Source: Rhodocollybia butyracea
Taxonomy: Eukaryota > Basidiomycota > Agaricomycetes > Agaricales > Omphalotaceae
Direction of reading: 5' to 3'
Assembly (NCBI GenBank): GCA_015501585.1
Contig: JADNRY010000230.1
Location: 33,666 to 97,665 of the forward strand
Length of the DNA stretch: 64,000 nt
The position numbers and the translations under genes are program-made. Positions within the stretch are counted from its first letter, which is position 1, and every line of letters starts with the position of its first letter. Under the pieces are notes generated by a model. That model was not told the DNA's origin. It searched no databases and was given only the letters and a program-made list of their open reading frames with translations. Of this stretch, positions 32,982 to 45,205 are shown piece by piece.

Positions 32982-35900
32982 CTACGATGGTCTATGTTAG
33001 TTCAAAAATCGTTTGTGATTTATCGGAGGATGTATAACGCAGAATTTAGAATATATCTCGACGCGACCATCTATTGCAACAGCTCTCGGAAATATTTCGG
33101 GGAGCACGGGGGGATCTCGTGTATACCGTCAATGCAAAGACCTCTCAGGGCTCAGGACACTCGTTAAGATATCCGACGGGCCTACCAGCTTGTGCTCTGA
33201 TTGCGTCTGAAAAGTACGTTACCCATGACCCCAACGCAATAATCACAATCACGCCTTACAGCACCACTGTTGAACTTGAAAGTGCCCGAGCCAATGCGTG
33301 TTTCAAGAAACCAGAGTTTACAAAATGCCTTGACGATGTCCGAGCTGCAAGCAATCCTAGTATCTCATATTGATCTCAGCCTTCCGGTGACACAAGGTGT
33401 GTAAACGTATGCACTTTCGAGATTTCTAGGTAAGACTGAAATGCTGGCGGCACCTTCGAGTTGACGATCTGCCGTCCATGTTCATCGTAGTCCACCCGAT
33501 TGTGCAGCATGGCGACCCCAGCTGAGTTCTGGACGGACGCGGTACCCAGGAGGACTTAAGCCTCAGTATCACCAGAGCCAGGCAAATCTGTGTTAACGAG
33601 ATCGTCAGATGTGCACCCAACCGATATAGGGAGACGCGATTATGATAGCACAGCAATAAGGTCACCTACACAGAGTGACCAAGCGTAACAGAGAAATTGA
33701 GTGTGTGAGGGCACTGAAAGTACATAAAAGGTCGAGCTAGCCGCACTAACAAGCGACGAGGTGGAAGAGGGAGGCGGCAGGGAGTGGAGGTACCTCAGGG
33801 CCAACTCCAGCTGCCGATACCGAACAGGAGAGAGAATACAAACGAGAATACAAAAGAGTGCACTTCCAGCACCCGAACCGTACCACTGTATGGTAGTGTA
33901 TACGTATGTGTAGATAGAAAATAGACTCGAGCCACAAGAAACAAGGAAAGCGAAGTGGCAACGAGCTAAGAGCACACTTTTTGCACCCAAGCCGTGCCAC
34001 TGGAGAAGTGTTGCCATAGACGGAGTCCATCGATATGTTGAGCCAACCGCTCCCAGATGCAATGCGCAGCAGAATCATATTGTTCATTGTAGGAGACCAT
34101 AGGTATGATATTTATTCTTCAATGCAGTATCAGCGAAAGATAAGTTCATTACACGCACCGTCGCACTCCCATGTAAGAATCCTCTCTGAGTCTGAATCGA
34201 GGTTGAATCTGGCTATGGGAGGCAAAGAATCTTCTAGGGCGCGAAAAGAAACCTAAATGCACCAGTAGAAGTCGTGTCGAGGATATCGATGCCCAGGTTG
34301 GGGCCAGCTGCCCATCTGCCCTAGTATATAGCAATATCTGGCGTTGGTATGCTGATGAAATTATACCGGGATCAGCTGCATGATGCCTTATAACAGGTCC
34401 AACAGATTACGGTTCAATGAAGTCGACGATGAAAATGTTTGGTTAATATTAGCGCTGGGTTTCGGCGTTTGTTGTACCGTGACTCCAGCGTGGCTTCAAC
34501 AGATTGGTTTCACGTAAATTCACGATAGTATGCATCCAAGTACTCCAAGTACTCAGTACTCAATCTGTAGTGCCGTGCGGTGCACGGCAGTCCCCGACTC
34601 TGAGTCTTGGTGCGTTAACCGAGTGAAATTACATTGTTGTATATAGCAGAAGTTTAGGTGCATAGGTATTATCCGTACATAAGTTCCACAATAGGTCTGT
34701 TCGTGAAGTTGTTTTTTTTACTATTACATCAAATGGTGGTGTCAGTAAGCGGTAATTCATGAAAATGAATCCGAGAGCAATGGAGTCTATGTGCTGGTGA
34801 ATGAGGGAGTCGTCATCGATATGGTTCACGAAAAGTTGGAAACATTTGATATGGTAGAGGTGACATAGTACAACAAAGTATATGTGGTTGAGGTATTCCT
34901 AAAGTAAAGTTTGTGTTGTGGTTCTGGATGGAACTTATTTAACGAAGTGATGGTTTACTTACTTCAGTTGGTATACATAGAGATAGCAAGCGAGTGAAGT
35001 GTGTTGGCTGTGGATATCTAAGAGGTCATAGCCTCTGTATGACAACGCGAGGTGTAGCTTGCGAATGTTATTATGTTCCTAGCGTTTCATAGTGAATGTA
35101 CTTGTAGCTGAAGGTTTCCTGGGTAAGGATTGATATTTCGACTATGAACTGTTAGACGTTGGAGAGGTCGGTGTACATCAGCAAAACCCAACATTTCTGG
35201 TACATTTAGGGAATCTGGAAGGTCAGGAATCATTCTGTTAAAAATCTGGATCTTGTCTGGGATATTCAGGCAATCTGGAAACTCCTGTCCATTATGGGAG
35301 TTCTGGATTGAACTCCCATATTGGGTGAGAAATACCATAAGTCCCAGATTGGATGAAAACTTCCAGAACTTCCAGATTGAATGAGAGTTACTATGAGTCC
35401 CAGATTGGACAAGAACTATCATGAGTCCCAGATGGAAAGAGGACTACCACAAGACTCAGATTTATTAAACATTTCAATTCAAATAATCACGTCGATGGTA
35501 CAACCGTTTAATGATGAGTAGTAAGGAAGTTCGACAAACAAATGTATGAAAGTTGAAGTTAAATGAACGAACAAATGAACAAACTATGAAAGCAATGGAC
35601 GGACATATAAAAGCGGTGGACGAACATATGAAAGTGACAAACAAAAAGTTATTGTAGACGAACAAAGGTAAGTCAGAGAAAATGGCAAGCGAAACTCGCA
35701 TTGATGAGTTCTCGTGTGGGCTTGTGGGTTTCCAACTGGAATGGGGCGGCTTGATGAAAGAAAGCCGCAAGAGAACGAATGAAATTAAGCTTGAGCAGAG
35801 CGATGGTGGTTCTCGTGTAGACTTGTGAGTTTCCAACTTGGCGGTTCGCGGACGGTAACGTGCGACGCGCGGAGCGTAGACTTTGCAAATGATAATAAGG

Positions 35901-36237
35901 TTGAGAGCGGTGAGAGGTCATACTGCAAAAAAAATGAGCATGGAACCGCGCATACAACCAAGCACAAGCATACATGTGGTCATTACTGTCCCCGAAAACA
36001 CAAAAACAGGTCAGATTTGAGTTCACCGTTTCTAAAACACAGTATACGCACATAAGAAGCCTTTGTAGTACTCGCTCTTCTTGAATTTGCAAACAGAAAG
36101 ATGGTTCTCTTGGAAAGCCGCGGTGTACCAGGGTCCAGGGATATTGTCGAGAAAGGATGCAGAAGATATTATATGAACGGCGTAGGTGACATGAGTGGCA
36201 GTAACCGTGAGGCTGTGAGCGATCTATGACAAGAGAG
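32982..36237. other. Long gene-poor spacer
   Basis: No gene could be supported. The NNRE 3' flank is at the start. At 34575-34615 there is an end of the CCCCGACTCTGAG repeat family with GTGCCGTGCGGTGCACGGC. At 35280-35460 a run of loosely repeated CCCAGATTGGAT-type units occurs, related to 51760-51890. At 35708-35740 and 35810-35840 a short direct repeat, TTCTCGTGT(G/A)G(G/A)CTTGTG, is present. Confidence 0.4.
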
Positions 36238-36433
36238 GCGGTATGTCGGAAAGTTGATTTTGCGCTCATAAGCGGCCCGGCATTATGATTAGATTGCATT
36301 CCGATCCCGGTCCGATCATGAGCGCATGACAAGTTGATTATGACATGCGTATTAAGTTAATTATGACACGCGTATTAAGTTAATCATGCACGCGTTTTGC
36401 GGCTGTTTTCCTTCCTCCTGCCCTCTCTCCTCC

Positions 36434-39400
36434 ATGTCTCGTACTTCACAAAGAGATACTTCTGAGCAAAATAAACGCGAATGCAGCATATGCCATAAAC
36501 ATTTTGATACCAGAGGCATCGCACGTCACCAGATCTCTTGCCAACAAAAGCTTGATGATGCAAAATCTGCAAAAGCTTTTCGCTCAAAGCACAGACATAC
36601 TGAAACATCAAGTAAGATATCTCTGGATAGTGTTTTGTGTGGACATTACTTACAATATCTAGCCATACCTCCATCTGCAAACCATAATGTACTTGATAAT
36701 GATAGCTTTCTTGAACCTGAGCAGGACATATCACTTGAAACCAATACTTTTGAGAGTGATCCACAACACGATGATCAGGGTATAGTATCTCATTGCTCCT
36801 CCAAGCTTGTACTAATATTGTTACAGAGTTTGAAGATGAAATCCAACATGATGACATCAAGGTTGAATATCATCCTCATAGTGGCCGAAAGTCATCTATT
36901 CAACACTTCGAGGATTTTGAATTCAAGAAGAATGGTTCTGAAGAAGCACATCCTCCTCTGAGCTCAGCACCATGGCATCCATGGCGGAGCCGTATGGACT
37001 TTGAAGTTGCCTCATTAGCACTGGAAAGCCATATGAATGAAAAACAGACCAACAAGCTTATAGATTTGTTGAATTGTGCTGCTCGTGGTCATGATGCATT
37101 TACTTTGAAGAATTATGCAGAAATGCAATCTACTTGGGACTTATCAGCTGAAAGGTTAACAAAGGTGCGCTACATTTATTTATTTATTGTGTGCATTCTT
37201 CAATCTCCATGTGGCAGTTTCAGAAGGAGGAAATTCTGGTGCCTTACCGAGATCAAAAGATAGATAGAGCCTTATGAACTTCATTACCGGCCGGTCTGGG
37301 ACTGGCTGCAGGAGCTGTTGCTCAACCAGGACATTGTATCACAAATGGAATGGGATGCACAGCGACTTTCTAAATTTGACTCAGAGTCTCAAACATGGAA
37401 ACAATTTATCAAAGAAGCATGGTCAGCAAATGCATGGTGGGAAATACAGGTACTTAATATTCTTCAAAGATATCATATGTAGTGACTTGCTCTCAGTCAA
37501 AACTGCCAGTGGGAGCTGTTCCACTCTGTATTGTTTTCTATGCAGATAAAAGCAAACTGTCATCATTTGGTACAGAAAAAGGCTATCCTGTTATTGTTAG
37601 ATGTGCAAACCTGCCAATGGATATACGAAATGGGGCTGGCATTGCTGGTGGCCGTGTTGTGGGATGGTTACCCGTTGTGGGTTATCCTTTAATTTTCATG
37701 TATTAGAGATTCAATTTTGTGGCAGGTTGTAGAAGAGGCAGAACACAGTGGAAAAGCTGATTGGGCAAATTTCAAGAATGCTGTATGGCATGAGGCAACA
37801 GGGAAAATATTTGAGTCAATATCTGGATACTCCAAGACTGGCTATACAATCACTTGTGGGGATAATGTTAAGCGGAACATGTTCCCTTGTATCCTTATCA
37901 AATCCTCAGACTTTGAAGAACAGTAAGTGCCCATTATTTTTTTGAGTTGACTATCACTTTATATGAATAGGTGTGTTGTTTGCCTTACTCGAGGCCTAAG
38001 AGGCTTATGTTCTTGTGTCCGATGCCTGATTCCAAAAGGGGATCTGATGAATTTTGAGACTGAATATACAATGCGCACAGCTCAGCAGACTATTGATGTA
38101 CTCAATGATGCTCGACAGAAGGTCTCAAAGGGGGAAGAGGAAGAAGTACTCAAGAAGTTTGGTTTACGATCCATCTTGGTGTGTAGTTGCTGATTCTCAG
38201 CCAAATTGAATATATATTGATTCATCTACTAGAATACATTCTTTAAACTTGCCAATAGTGACCCATATGCCAGTATTTCCTTTGATGATCTTCACTTTTT
38301 TGTTGGAATATGGGACCATCTTTTTGAAGAAGCAAAACTGCAATTCTCGGAGCGGAATCAAATGACAGAAATTGACCATCAGTGTGTTTCCTGAATTTTT
38401 TTGTTCATTTTTATTTAAAAGCTTATAGGTTTAAACACTTCCCACGTTGGCGCAACCTCCACCATTTTGGAACAGGAGTCATGAAAAATTCCTTTAATGA
38501 TGGGAGTAAGCATCATGACATCTCAAAAGTAACTATGTCATAAACACATTTGGAACACATTTCTGGGTACTGATAATAATAATTCCTCTAGCTTTTCCTG
38601 TTTGGTGCACATAATGTTGTACCTGAAACTAAAAACAAAGCCGGATATACTCTACTCAAGGTTATGCGAAAGTATATCAATGTGATCATGTATGCTGGCC
38701 TGGATGTCCATACTACCGACACAATGATATTGGGGCGTGATTCCATAACAAGCTTTGTGAAGACTCTTAAAGTTTGATTTCTTTTGTGTCTGTAACAAAG
38801 ATGCCAGCTTATAAAATCTACAGATCTATATATCCCAAACAGCTGATCGTGAGAAACCTAAATCATGGAATTCAATTATCAAATTACACTATCTCCGACA
38901 TTTGTATGATGACATTGAGAGCAAGGGTGTTTTGCGAGGAATGAGCACAAAGCCAAATGAGAAGTTTCATGGTCCTCTTCGAAAAATCTACCTGCGGCGC
39001 ACCAATTTCAAGGACACAGCACAACAGGTAAGCATGTTATATTATCTTGTTGCGCAGCTTGAGCTATTATATAGATTGTTCGAATTGAGCACCAGAATGT
39101 TGTTGCAGCTCATATATGGGATGAAATTCAAAATCTGGATGCATTTCAAAAGGGTGATCCAGATGTCCCTGATGATATTGAAGCTGTGTTGGATAATATT
39201 CATTTCACACTTGGATCCAAATGCAAGCCATTATCTTTTGGAGAACTAGAAGGCAGAGATGTAATATTCTCACGGCTTCACCTGCGTGCAGGAGAATTTT
39301 TATCTGGGATCCTTACAACCTTTAACAGTCAAATCCAAATCAAATATACTCATCACGATATTGTAAGTTGACATTTGTCTATACTACTGCTATGGTTTTG

Positions 39401-39873
39401 CTCAACCAGGAAATACATAGATCATTCTATACCAATTCTTAAAGGTTCGGTATGAATCTCTTGACACTTGGCGGCTTGCAACAGACTATCTGCGCTGTAA
39501 TCCACACTTCCGTGGTGAAGCAAGATTTGATTTTGTGATCTTCAAAGGAATTGTGGATCCAGTGTTTGCTCAAATGCACTATATTTTTGTGTGCAAAGCT
39601 CGTGATCAAGAATATCCTCTTGCACTCGTTCAATCATACAAAGTTGTGCATGCACGACCTCGCATAGACAAAGATCTGGGTATTCTTCGTATTCGCAAAG
39701 GGACACAGACAGAGTTGATTCCAGTTTCATCCATTATTCGTGGAGCTGTGGTCTTACCATTGGCATCAGACAATCTGGCTGAAGCCAATGATATGCTAGT
39801 ATTTGATGCTCTTGATGCTGATATGTTTTTGAGGATCAAAAATTATTACCCTGGGTATACCGATGGTAGATAG
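36434..39873 (+). CDS. Plavaka-family transposase, one 4-bp frameshift
   Basis: It starts MSRTSQRDTSEQNKRECSIC with a C2H2-type finger (CSICHKHFDTRGIARHQISC). The first introns are 36780-36826 and 37165-37219. Conserved blocks follow in order: FQKEEILVPYRDQK, HYRPVWDWLQELL, MEWDAQRL, KLPVGAVPLCIVFYADKSKL, YPVIVRCANLP, GYTITCGDNVKRNMFPCI, CVVCLTRGLRGLCSCVRC, VMRKYINVIMYAGLDVHT, KLHYLRHLYDDIESKGV, MSTKPNEKFHGPLRKIY and FDFVIFKGIVDPVFAQMHYIF, ending YTDGR. About ten exons give roughly 900-1000 residues. At about 37254-37264 a GATA unit is tandemly duplicated (AAAGATAGATAGAGCC), which shifts the frame once. Otherwise the gene reads well, so loss of function looks recent. Confidence 0.75.
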
Positions 39874-39985
39874 TTATTTGAATTACATCAGAGTGATGTA
39901 GCTCACTATGTAGTAACAAGACTTTTACTCTGATCTTCTTGCTAAAAAATGTATCTGGGTTGTACAAAAATGCCAAACACACTTG

Positions 39986-41126
39986 TATCTGGTAATCTGC
40001 CGCAGCTACCACTCATATCTGGTAATCCACCACAGCTACCACTCATATCTGGTAATCTGCCACAGCTACCACTCATATCTGGTAATCTGCCACAGCTACC
40101 ACTCATATCTGGTAATCCGCTGCAGCTACCACTCATATCTGGTAATCCGCCACAGCTACCACTCATATCTGGTAATCCGCTGCAGCTACCACTCATATCT
40201 GGTAATCCGCTGCAGCTACCACTCATATCTGGTAATCCGCCACAGCTACCACTCATATCTGGTAATCTGCCGCAGCTACCACTCATATCTGGTAATCCGC
40301 TGCAGCTACCACTCATATTTGGTAATCCGCTGCAGCTACCACTCATATCTGGTAATCCGCCACAGCTACCACTCATATCTGGTAATCCGCTGCAGCTACC
40401 ACTCATATCTGGTAATCTGCCGCCACTCATATCTGGTAATCTGCCGCAGCTACCACTCATATCTGGTAATCCGCCACAGCTACCACTCATATCTGGTAAT
40501 CCGCCACAGCTACCACTCATATCTGGTAATCCCGCCACAGCTACCACTCATATCTGGTAATCCGCCGCAGCTACCACTCATATCTGGTAATCCGCCGCAG
40601 CTACCACTCATATCTGGTAATCCGCCAGCTACCACTCATATCTGGTAATCCGCTGCACTCATATCTGGTAATCCGCTGCAGCTACCACTCATATCTGGTA
40701 ATCCGCCACAGCTACCATTATTGGTATCATCACTCATATCTGGTAATCCGCTGCAGCTACCACTCATATCTGGTAATCCGCTGCAGCTACCACTCATATC
40801 TGGTAATCCGCCACAGCTACCACTCATATCTGGTAATCCGCCACAGCTACCACTCATATCTGGTAATCCGCTGCAGCTACCACTCATATCTGGTAATCCG
40901 CTGCAGCTACCACTCATATCTGGTAATCCGCTGCAGCTACCACTCATATCTGGTAATCCACCACAGCTACCACTCATATCTGGTAATCCACCACAGCTAC
41001 CACTCATATCTGGTAATCCGCCACAGCTACCACTCATATCTGGTAATCCGCCACAGCTACCACTCATATCTGGTAATCCGCCGCAGCTACCACACATCTC
41101 TGGTAGTCTGCCACAGCTACCACATT
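39986..41126. repeat. 30-bp minisatellite, about 38 units
   Basis: Tandem units of the form ATATCTGGTAATCCGCYGCA plus GCTACCACTC differ mainly in one hexamer (CCGCTG, CCGCCA, CCGCCG, CTGCCG, CTGCCA, CCACCA). Truncated or shifted units lie near 40420, 40531 and 40621-40670, and a GCTACCATTATTGGTATC break near 40710. It begins about 110 bp after the transposase stop. The unit length is divisible by three and has no stop in several frames on both strands, which produces long spurious frames (SGNPPQLPLI, DMSGSCGGLP). Confidence 0.9.
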
Positions 41127-41448
41127 GCAGTCACAAACTGACATTGAGTTCAAGGGGCTGTGCAGTGGCTGCCTCCCCTTGTGTGCGTTCCCCACTGCCA
41201 GGGACCGGGTTGCGCAGATTGCTACAAGCACTGCTACCTTACATGCAAATATTGCCTTCGAGGCAACATGTAACCCATGTTCTTTCTCCTCCCGAGATAG
41301 CTAAAAGTCATATCATAATTTATTGGCATGCTTGTACGATTGTCGTATGAGATCATTACGTACGTGGGTTCTCGCTTCAAGTCCTTCAAAAGGGAACTTC
41401 CCCTTTCATTTCTTCTTATACCTTATTTTCACCCCCTCTCTTCTAGTC

Positions 41449-43216
41449 ATGTCTGACGATGAATCTGACATCTCAGATGACCCCGAGTTTATACCATATG
41501 TGCTCCCAAGTGTAGAAAATGTGACAATGCATGATTTGCGTGAGGTGAGTGGCAACTGGCCATGTGTATTAAAAACACTTATCCAAATTTTTACTAGGCT
41601 CTTCAGATGGTCCAGGAGCAGAACCAGCAGGTTATCAGCCACAATTCGAAACTCCGTAACGAGAATGCCAAGTTGAAGTCCGAACTTGCTCTTGCCAGAC
41701 AAACAAAAACTGGCAGGAACTCTGCCATAGCCCATGACCCTCTTCTGAACGATGAACTAATCCGAAAGATGGCGAAAAAATATGCCATTACTGTTTATCC
41801 GTGGCCAACCTCCGATCTTTTTACAAGCCCTCCAAAGGATAGTCTCGATCCCGAATGCCCTGAACGATTCAAGGATGTGAGTACATTTGAAGCCGGGCTT
41901 ATAAAGGAACTCCATTGCTTTCTGGATGATCGGGAGCTCCGCGAGAGGGCTGCTAATTATGCGCCATTTCGAAAAGCGGTACATTGTTCTGTAAGCTATT
42001 GCTACAACGACTGATATTTCTCTTTCATAGTTCATTCGCCAGGCCAAACAAGGTCGCACTGCAGCTGTCAGTACCGTTCGTGGGTGTGCTCCTATGATCT
42101 TGGCTGAGGTCGACGTACCGGCCTCACTCCTACCTACTCAAGCCAATGACTTGCGCCGGAATTCAACCCTGCTCAAAAATCTACTTGAGTTTCCTGGCTC
42201 TCCCGCAGTTTCGCATCCTTTCTCGCCTATTTTTTATCCCAATCAAGTGCACGATAATACAAAGTTATTTATGAATGAATTTCAAACAAAGGTATGGTAT
42301 TTTACATGATAATAAGTACAATGTTGCTAATACTCCTTCTCTAGATCTTACGTGCAATTTTTTTTGGCAAGCAGTCACTTTCTTCTGAACCTGAATCATT
42401 CAACTATGCAACTCACCTTGTGGGAATGCTATGGGGGGTTAAAACGGTAAACGACTCCAGCATCGCTTTATCTGCAGTCTTGGTGAGTCCGATGTTTCTT
42501 AATACGCTTACTGGCTAACATCCTTTGGCAGCTTCGCTTCCTACTATCGGAAGACACTGAATTCACCGCCGTTGGGAAGAACTCAAAGTTGAACTATAGG
42601 AACGACTTCATCTCTTACCGGAACTTCCTAAACGGCTCAAAAGGAACGCGTTACATTAGCCTTCTATACGCTTTCTACAACCAGCGTATTCTTGTCGGGA
42701 TGCCTTCAGCGGCAACTGGCTCCTCCGTAACACAACAAGTTGACGCTGTAACTGAAGCACTTCTAGCAGTTAGGCTAGCAGAAGATGTACTTACACTAGG
42801 TGTGTGGCTTTGATAGACCCTAAATCATGATCGTGTTACTGATGTTCTGTTATGCTGCTACAGCTAGTCCTTCCGCTCGTATCATCGCTCCCAACATCTC
42901 TTCGAACATTACCCCTAATACTCCCAGTATTGCTTCCAATACCTCTAATATTGCTCATAACATCACTCCCGCTACTCGTAACATCGCCCCTGATCCTGAT
43001 GCAGAACCGCATCTCCCACAACTTGAAGTCAACGAGATAGACACGGCAAGTAGTAACAACAATGAAGGGGTCCCTCCAGGTTCCAGCAATCTTCGCACAT
43101 CACGCAGTCAAGGGCCAGGACGAGGACAGAGTCGAGGTCGTGGAATTGGTCGAGGCCGTGGACGACCCGGGCCTACATCAACTGGCAACGAAGGAGAGGA
43201 GAAGCTATTGCAGTAG
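41449..43216 (+). CDS. Unrecognised 498-aa protein, coiled-coil and RG-rich tail
   Basis: Exons 41449-41544, 41598-41978, 42031-42291, 42345-42482, 42532-42799 and 42864-43216 join in phase to 498 residues with canonical introns and no break. The acidic N-terminus MSDDESDISDDPEF is followed by a coiled coil (EALQMVQEQNQQVISHNSKL). A globular middle (ITVYPWPTSDLF, FEAGLIKELHCFLDD, ILRAIFFGKQSLS, YATHLVGMLWGVKTVN, KLNYRNDFISYRNFLNG) comes next. Then a repetitive NIS/NIT-rich linker leads to a GRGQSRGRGIGRGRGRPG tail, likely nucleic-acid binding. I do not recognise the family. It lies inside the putative Plavaka element and, being intact, may be a cargo or accessory gene. Confidence 0.7.
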
Positions 43217-44149
43217 AAACTCGTAAAACAAGATCCCGAAAAATAAAGTAGATTTACATGCATCGGTAGTACTCTATTTACACGACTGTACATATCATTG
43301 ACGCGTCAAATCCACCTGTATATACTTGAAAATGCTAAACTGTTTGCGAAAACTCACGTGAGACCTTACTCCTTGTCCCCGTCCATCCATCTACACCCAA
43401 CACGGCCTAAATACCTAACATCCCTTACCTGGACTTGAACACCCTCTCCACAACGATAAAATTGACACTATCCGGAATTGAGCTTACGCTCAACCCCATG
43501 GGTGTAATCTCTATCTCTTTTGGTGCTTGATTTTCGTTTGTGAGTGGAGGAACAATTGTTCTTCTGCTCTACAGGTCCCAAGGAATCACCATCATCTACC
43601 CACCGCGTAACTGGCAAACCAGCAAGACCGTAAACAAGCTCGCGGCGCGTTTAATTAAACTTCCAATCTCTGTGAAGTCCTCTGAGGTCAAGCGCCGGTT
43701 TTCGACCGTTATCCTTGTCCTTACTCGCCCCGGTCTCGGTACGTCCACCGTTATCACTCGGACATTCCAATTTACTCACATATCTCACGTTTTCTCAGGC
43801 TTTTGATGTCGGGCTCGCGACATCAAAAGCTCAGACAAACAACAACAATCCATCTTGCTTTTTCTCTACCATCACTCGGACTTGCCAACGCTTTTCTCTT
43901 TTCTCCGAAACGGACATCCTGTTCAAGGCAGAACGATCATTAGACTTCCGTACAGACGGGAAGTTCAACGTTCAGGCTTGGGGAAGAGATTGGCTCGGGC
44001 TTGTTGGTGCGTATCACTTATCGTTTCCGCTGAGAGCCTTATCTGATCAGTCTCTGGCCTTCACAGAACATCGGTCTAAGGAGAAGAGGTCGCCAGTAAC
44101 ACGCACAGCTCGAACGCGTATCCCAAGCTTCCTGGGCATACGTTGGCGA
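43217..44149 (+). other. Unassigned segment upstream of kinase fragments
   Basis: Open pieces such as 43540-43740 (RSQGITIIYPPRNWQTSKTV, KLAARLIKLPISVKSSEVKRRF) have intron-like boundaries but no recognised domain. They may be the rebuilt 5' part of the kinase pseudogene that follows. Confidence 0.3.
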
Positions 44150-44850
44150 TGTCAAAATTTCTTCTGTTTGTTAGTTCCTCCGCCCACGGCTCAAATTCGA
44201 ATCCTAACTTTACAACACGCTCGCTCGTGGCATCAGCGCTCCTTTCACTCGTTAGTCCCACCACTCACAGCTCGAATACGAATCTAAACCCTCGCCTGTG
44301 GCATCAGTGTACCTTTCGCTCGATTGAACAAGGCGCTCGCTGTTGCACTTGCGCTCCCAGCACCTTCAGCAGCTCGAATACGGATTCAAAATTTACAAGA
44401 CGCTCGCTAGTAGCGCGTTCTGTTCTTTTTTTTTAGACCCAGTACACACCCCGAAGACCTCTTCAACTTCTGCAACAGCCAGACTGGCTTGTGGGTTATT
44501 TTTCTTTCGAACAACTAACCAGGTGCTCACATTGAACCAGATTCGTGTCGAATACGTTCATTCCCGCAACTTCATCTGCCGCAACGTTGAAATACATCCG
44601 CGCTCTTCACTTCAACGACAAACCCGACTATTTGTACCTTCGAGAGCTCTTTCGTGGCCTTTTCGTTCGCCAGGTAAGCTCGACTGGCTTCTTTTACTTC
44701 TTTTATCTGATGTTGGCTTTGCACTCTAGGTGCGCTCCTGTTATCAGCGACGTTTTACATTTTCAATTTGCCGCTCTTTCGTTGAAGTTTCTTCGTCATG
44801 ATTATCCATCGCCAGTGCCCGTCGCGCTACTCGCAGACTTGTGGCTCTGA
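44150..44850 (+). pseudogene. Scrambled casein kinase 1-like fragments
   Basis: Pieces of a CK1 catalytic domain occur in order: QLEYGFKIYKTLA (44371-44410), PEDLFNFCNSQTG (about 44453-44490), VLTLNQIRVEYVHSRNFICRN (about 44523-44583), then directly, in another frame, LKYIRALHFNDKPDYLYLRELFRGLFVRQ (about 44590-44672) before a GTAAGC donor. The catalytic loop, DFG region and activation segment between the last two are missing. The LEYE...KTLA exon piece is present in three diverged copies (about 44190, 44268 and 44371). No active kinase can be encoded. Confidence 0.7.
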
Positions 44851-44960
44851 TCATCCTCCCTCAATCCATTTACCTAGCTTATACTATTAGTATCTCTTAT
44901 GCTATTATAATCCAACTAACAGTCAGTATGTCATATTAACCCAGCCCCTCCAATAAGTAT

Positions 44961-45050
44961 GCCTATATGGTGTAGTGGTAGCTATGCCGTGTATTTGTAC
45001 TATAAGCGCCCCCTAAGCTGAAGGCTTAGGGTTCGATTTCGAAAGCCCCC
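44961..45050 (+). other. Degenerate tRNA-like sequence (Pol III box pair)
   Basis: TATGGTGTAGTGGTAGC resembles an A box and GGGTTCGATTTC a B box, 60 nt apart. The acceptor and T stems do not pair properly, so this is a tRNA relic or SINE head rather than a working tRNA. ACT-triplet repeats follow at about 45085-45205. Confidence 0.35.
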
Positions 45051-45084
45051 TACCCCCCTTTTCCTACTAATTACTGAGACTACC

Positions 45085-45205
45085 ACTACTATGTACTACT
45101 ACTACTACTACTATTATTGAACAATCATTAGACTACTATGTACTACTATTACTACTACTACTACTATTGAGCGATAGTTAGACTACTACTACTACTATTA
45201 TTGAA
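45085..45205. repeat. ACT-triplet microsatellites
   Basis: Interrupted runs of ACTACTACT (also ATTACTACT) separated by ATTGAACAATCATTAGACT-type spacers, themselves repeated three times. Confidence 0.7.

Noticed and set aside
39986..41126. Possible CRISPR-like array
   Set aside because: Units are contiguous tandem repeats without unique spacers, in a eukaryotic genome.
39942..41350. Several open frames of 150-220 aa with 10-residue repeats on both strands
   Set aside because: Consequence of the 30-bp minisatellite, whose unit is a multiple of three and lacks stops; no start context or splice support.
44961..45050. Functional tRNA gene
   Set aside because: A- and B-box-like motifs are present, but acceptor and T stems do not pair.
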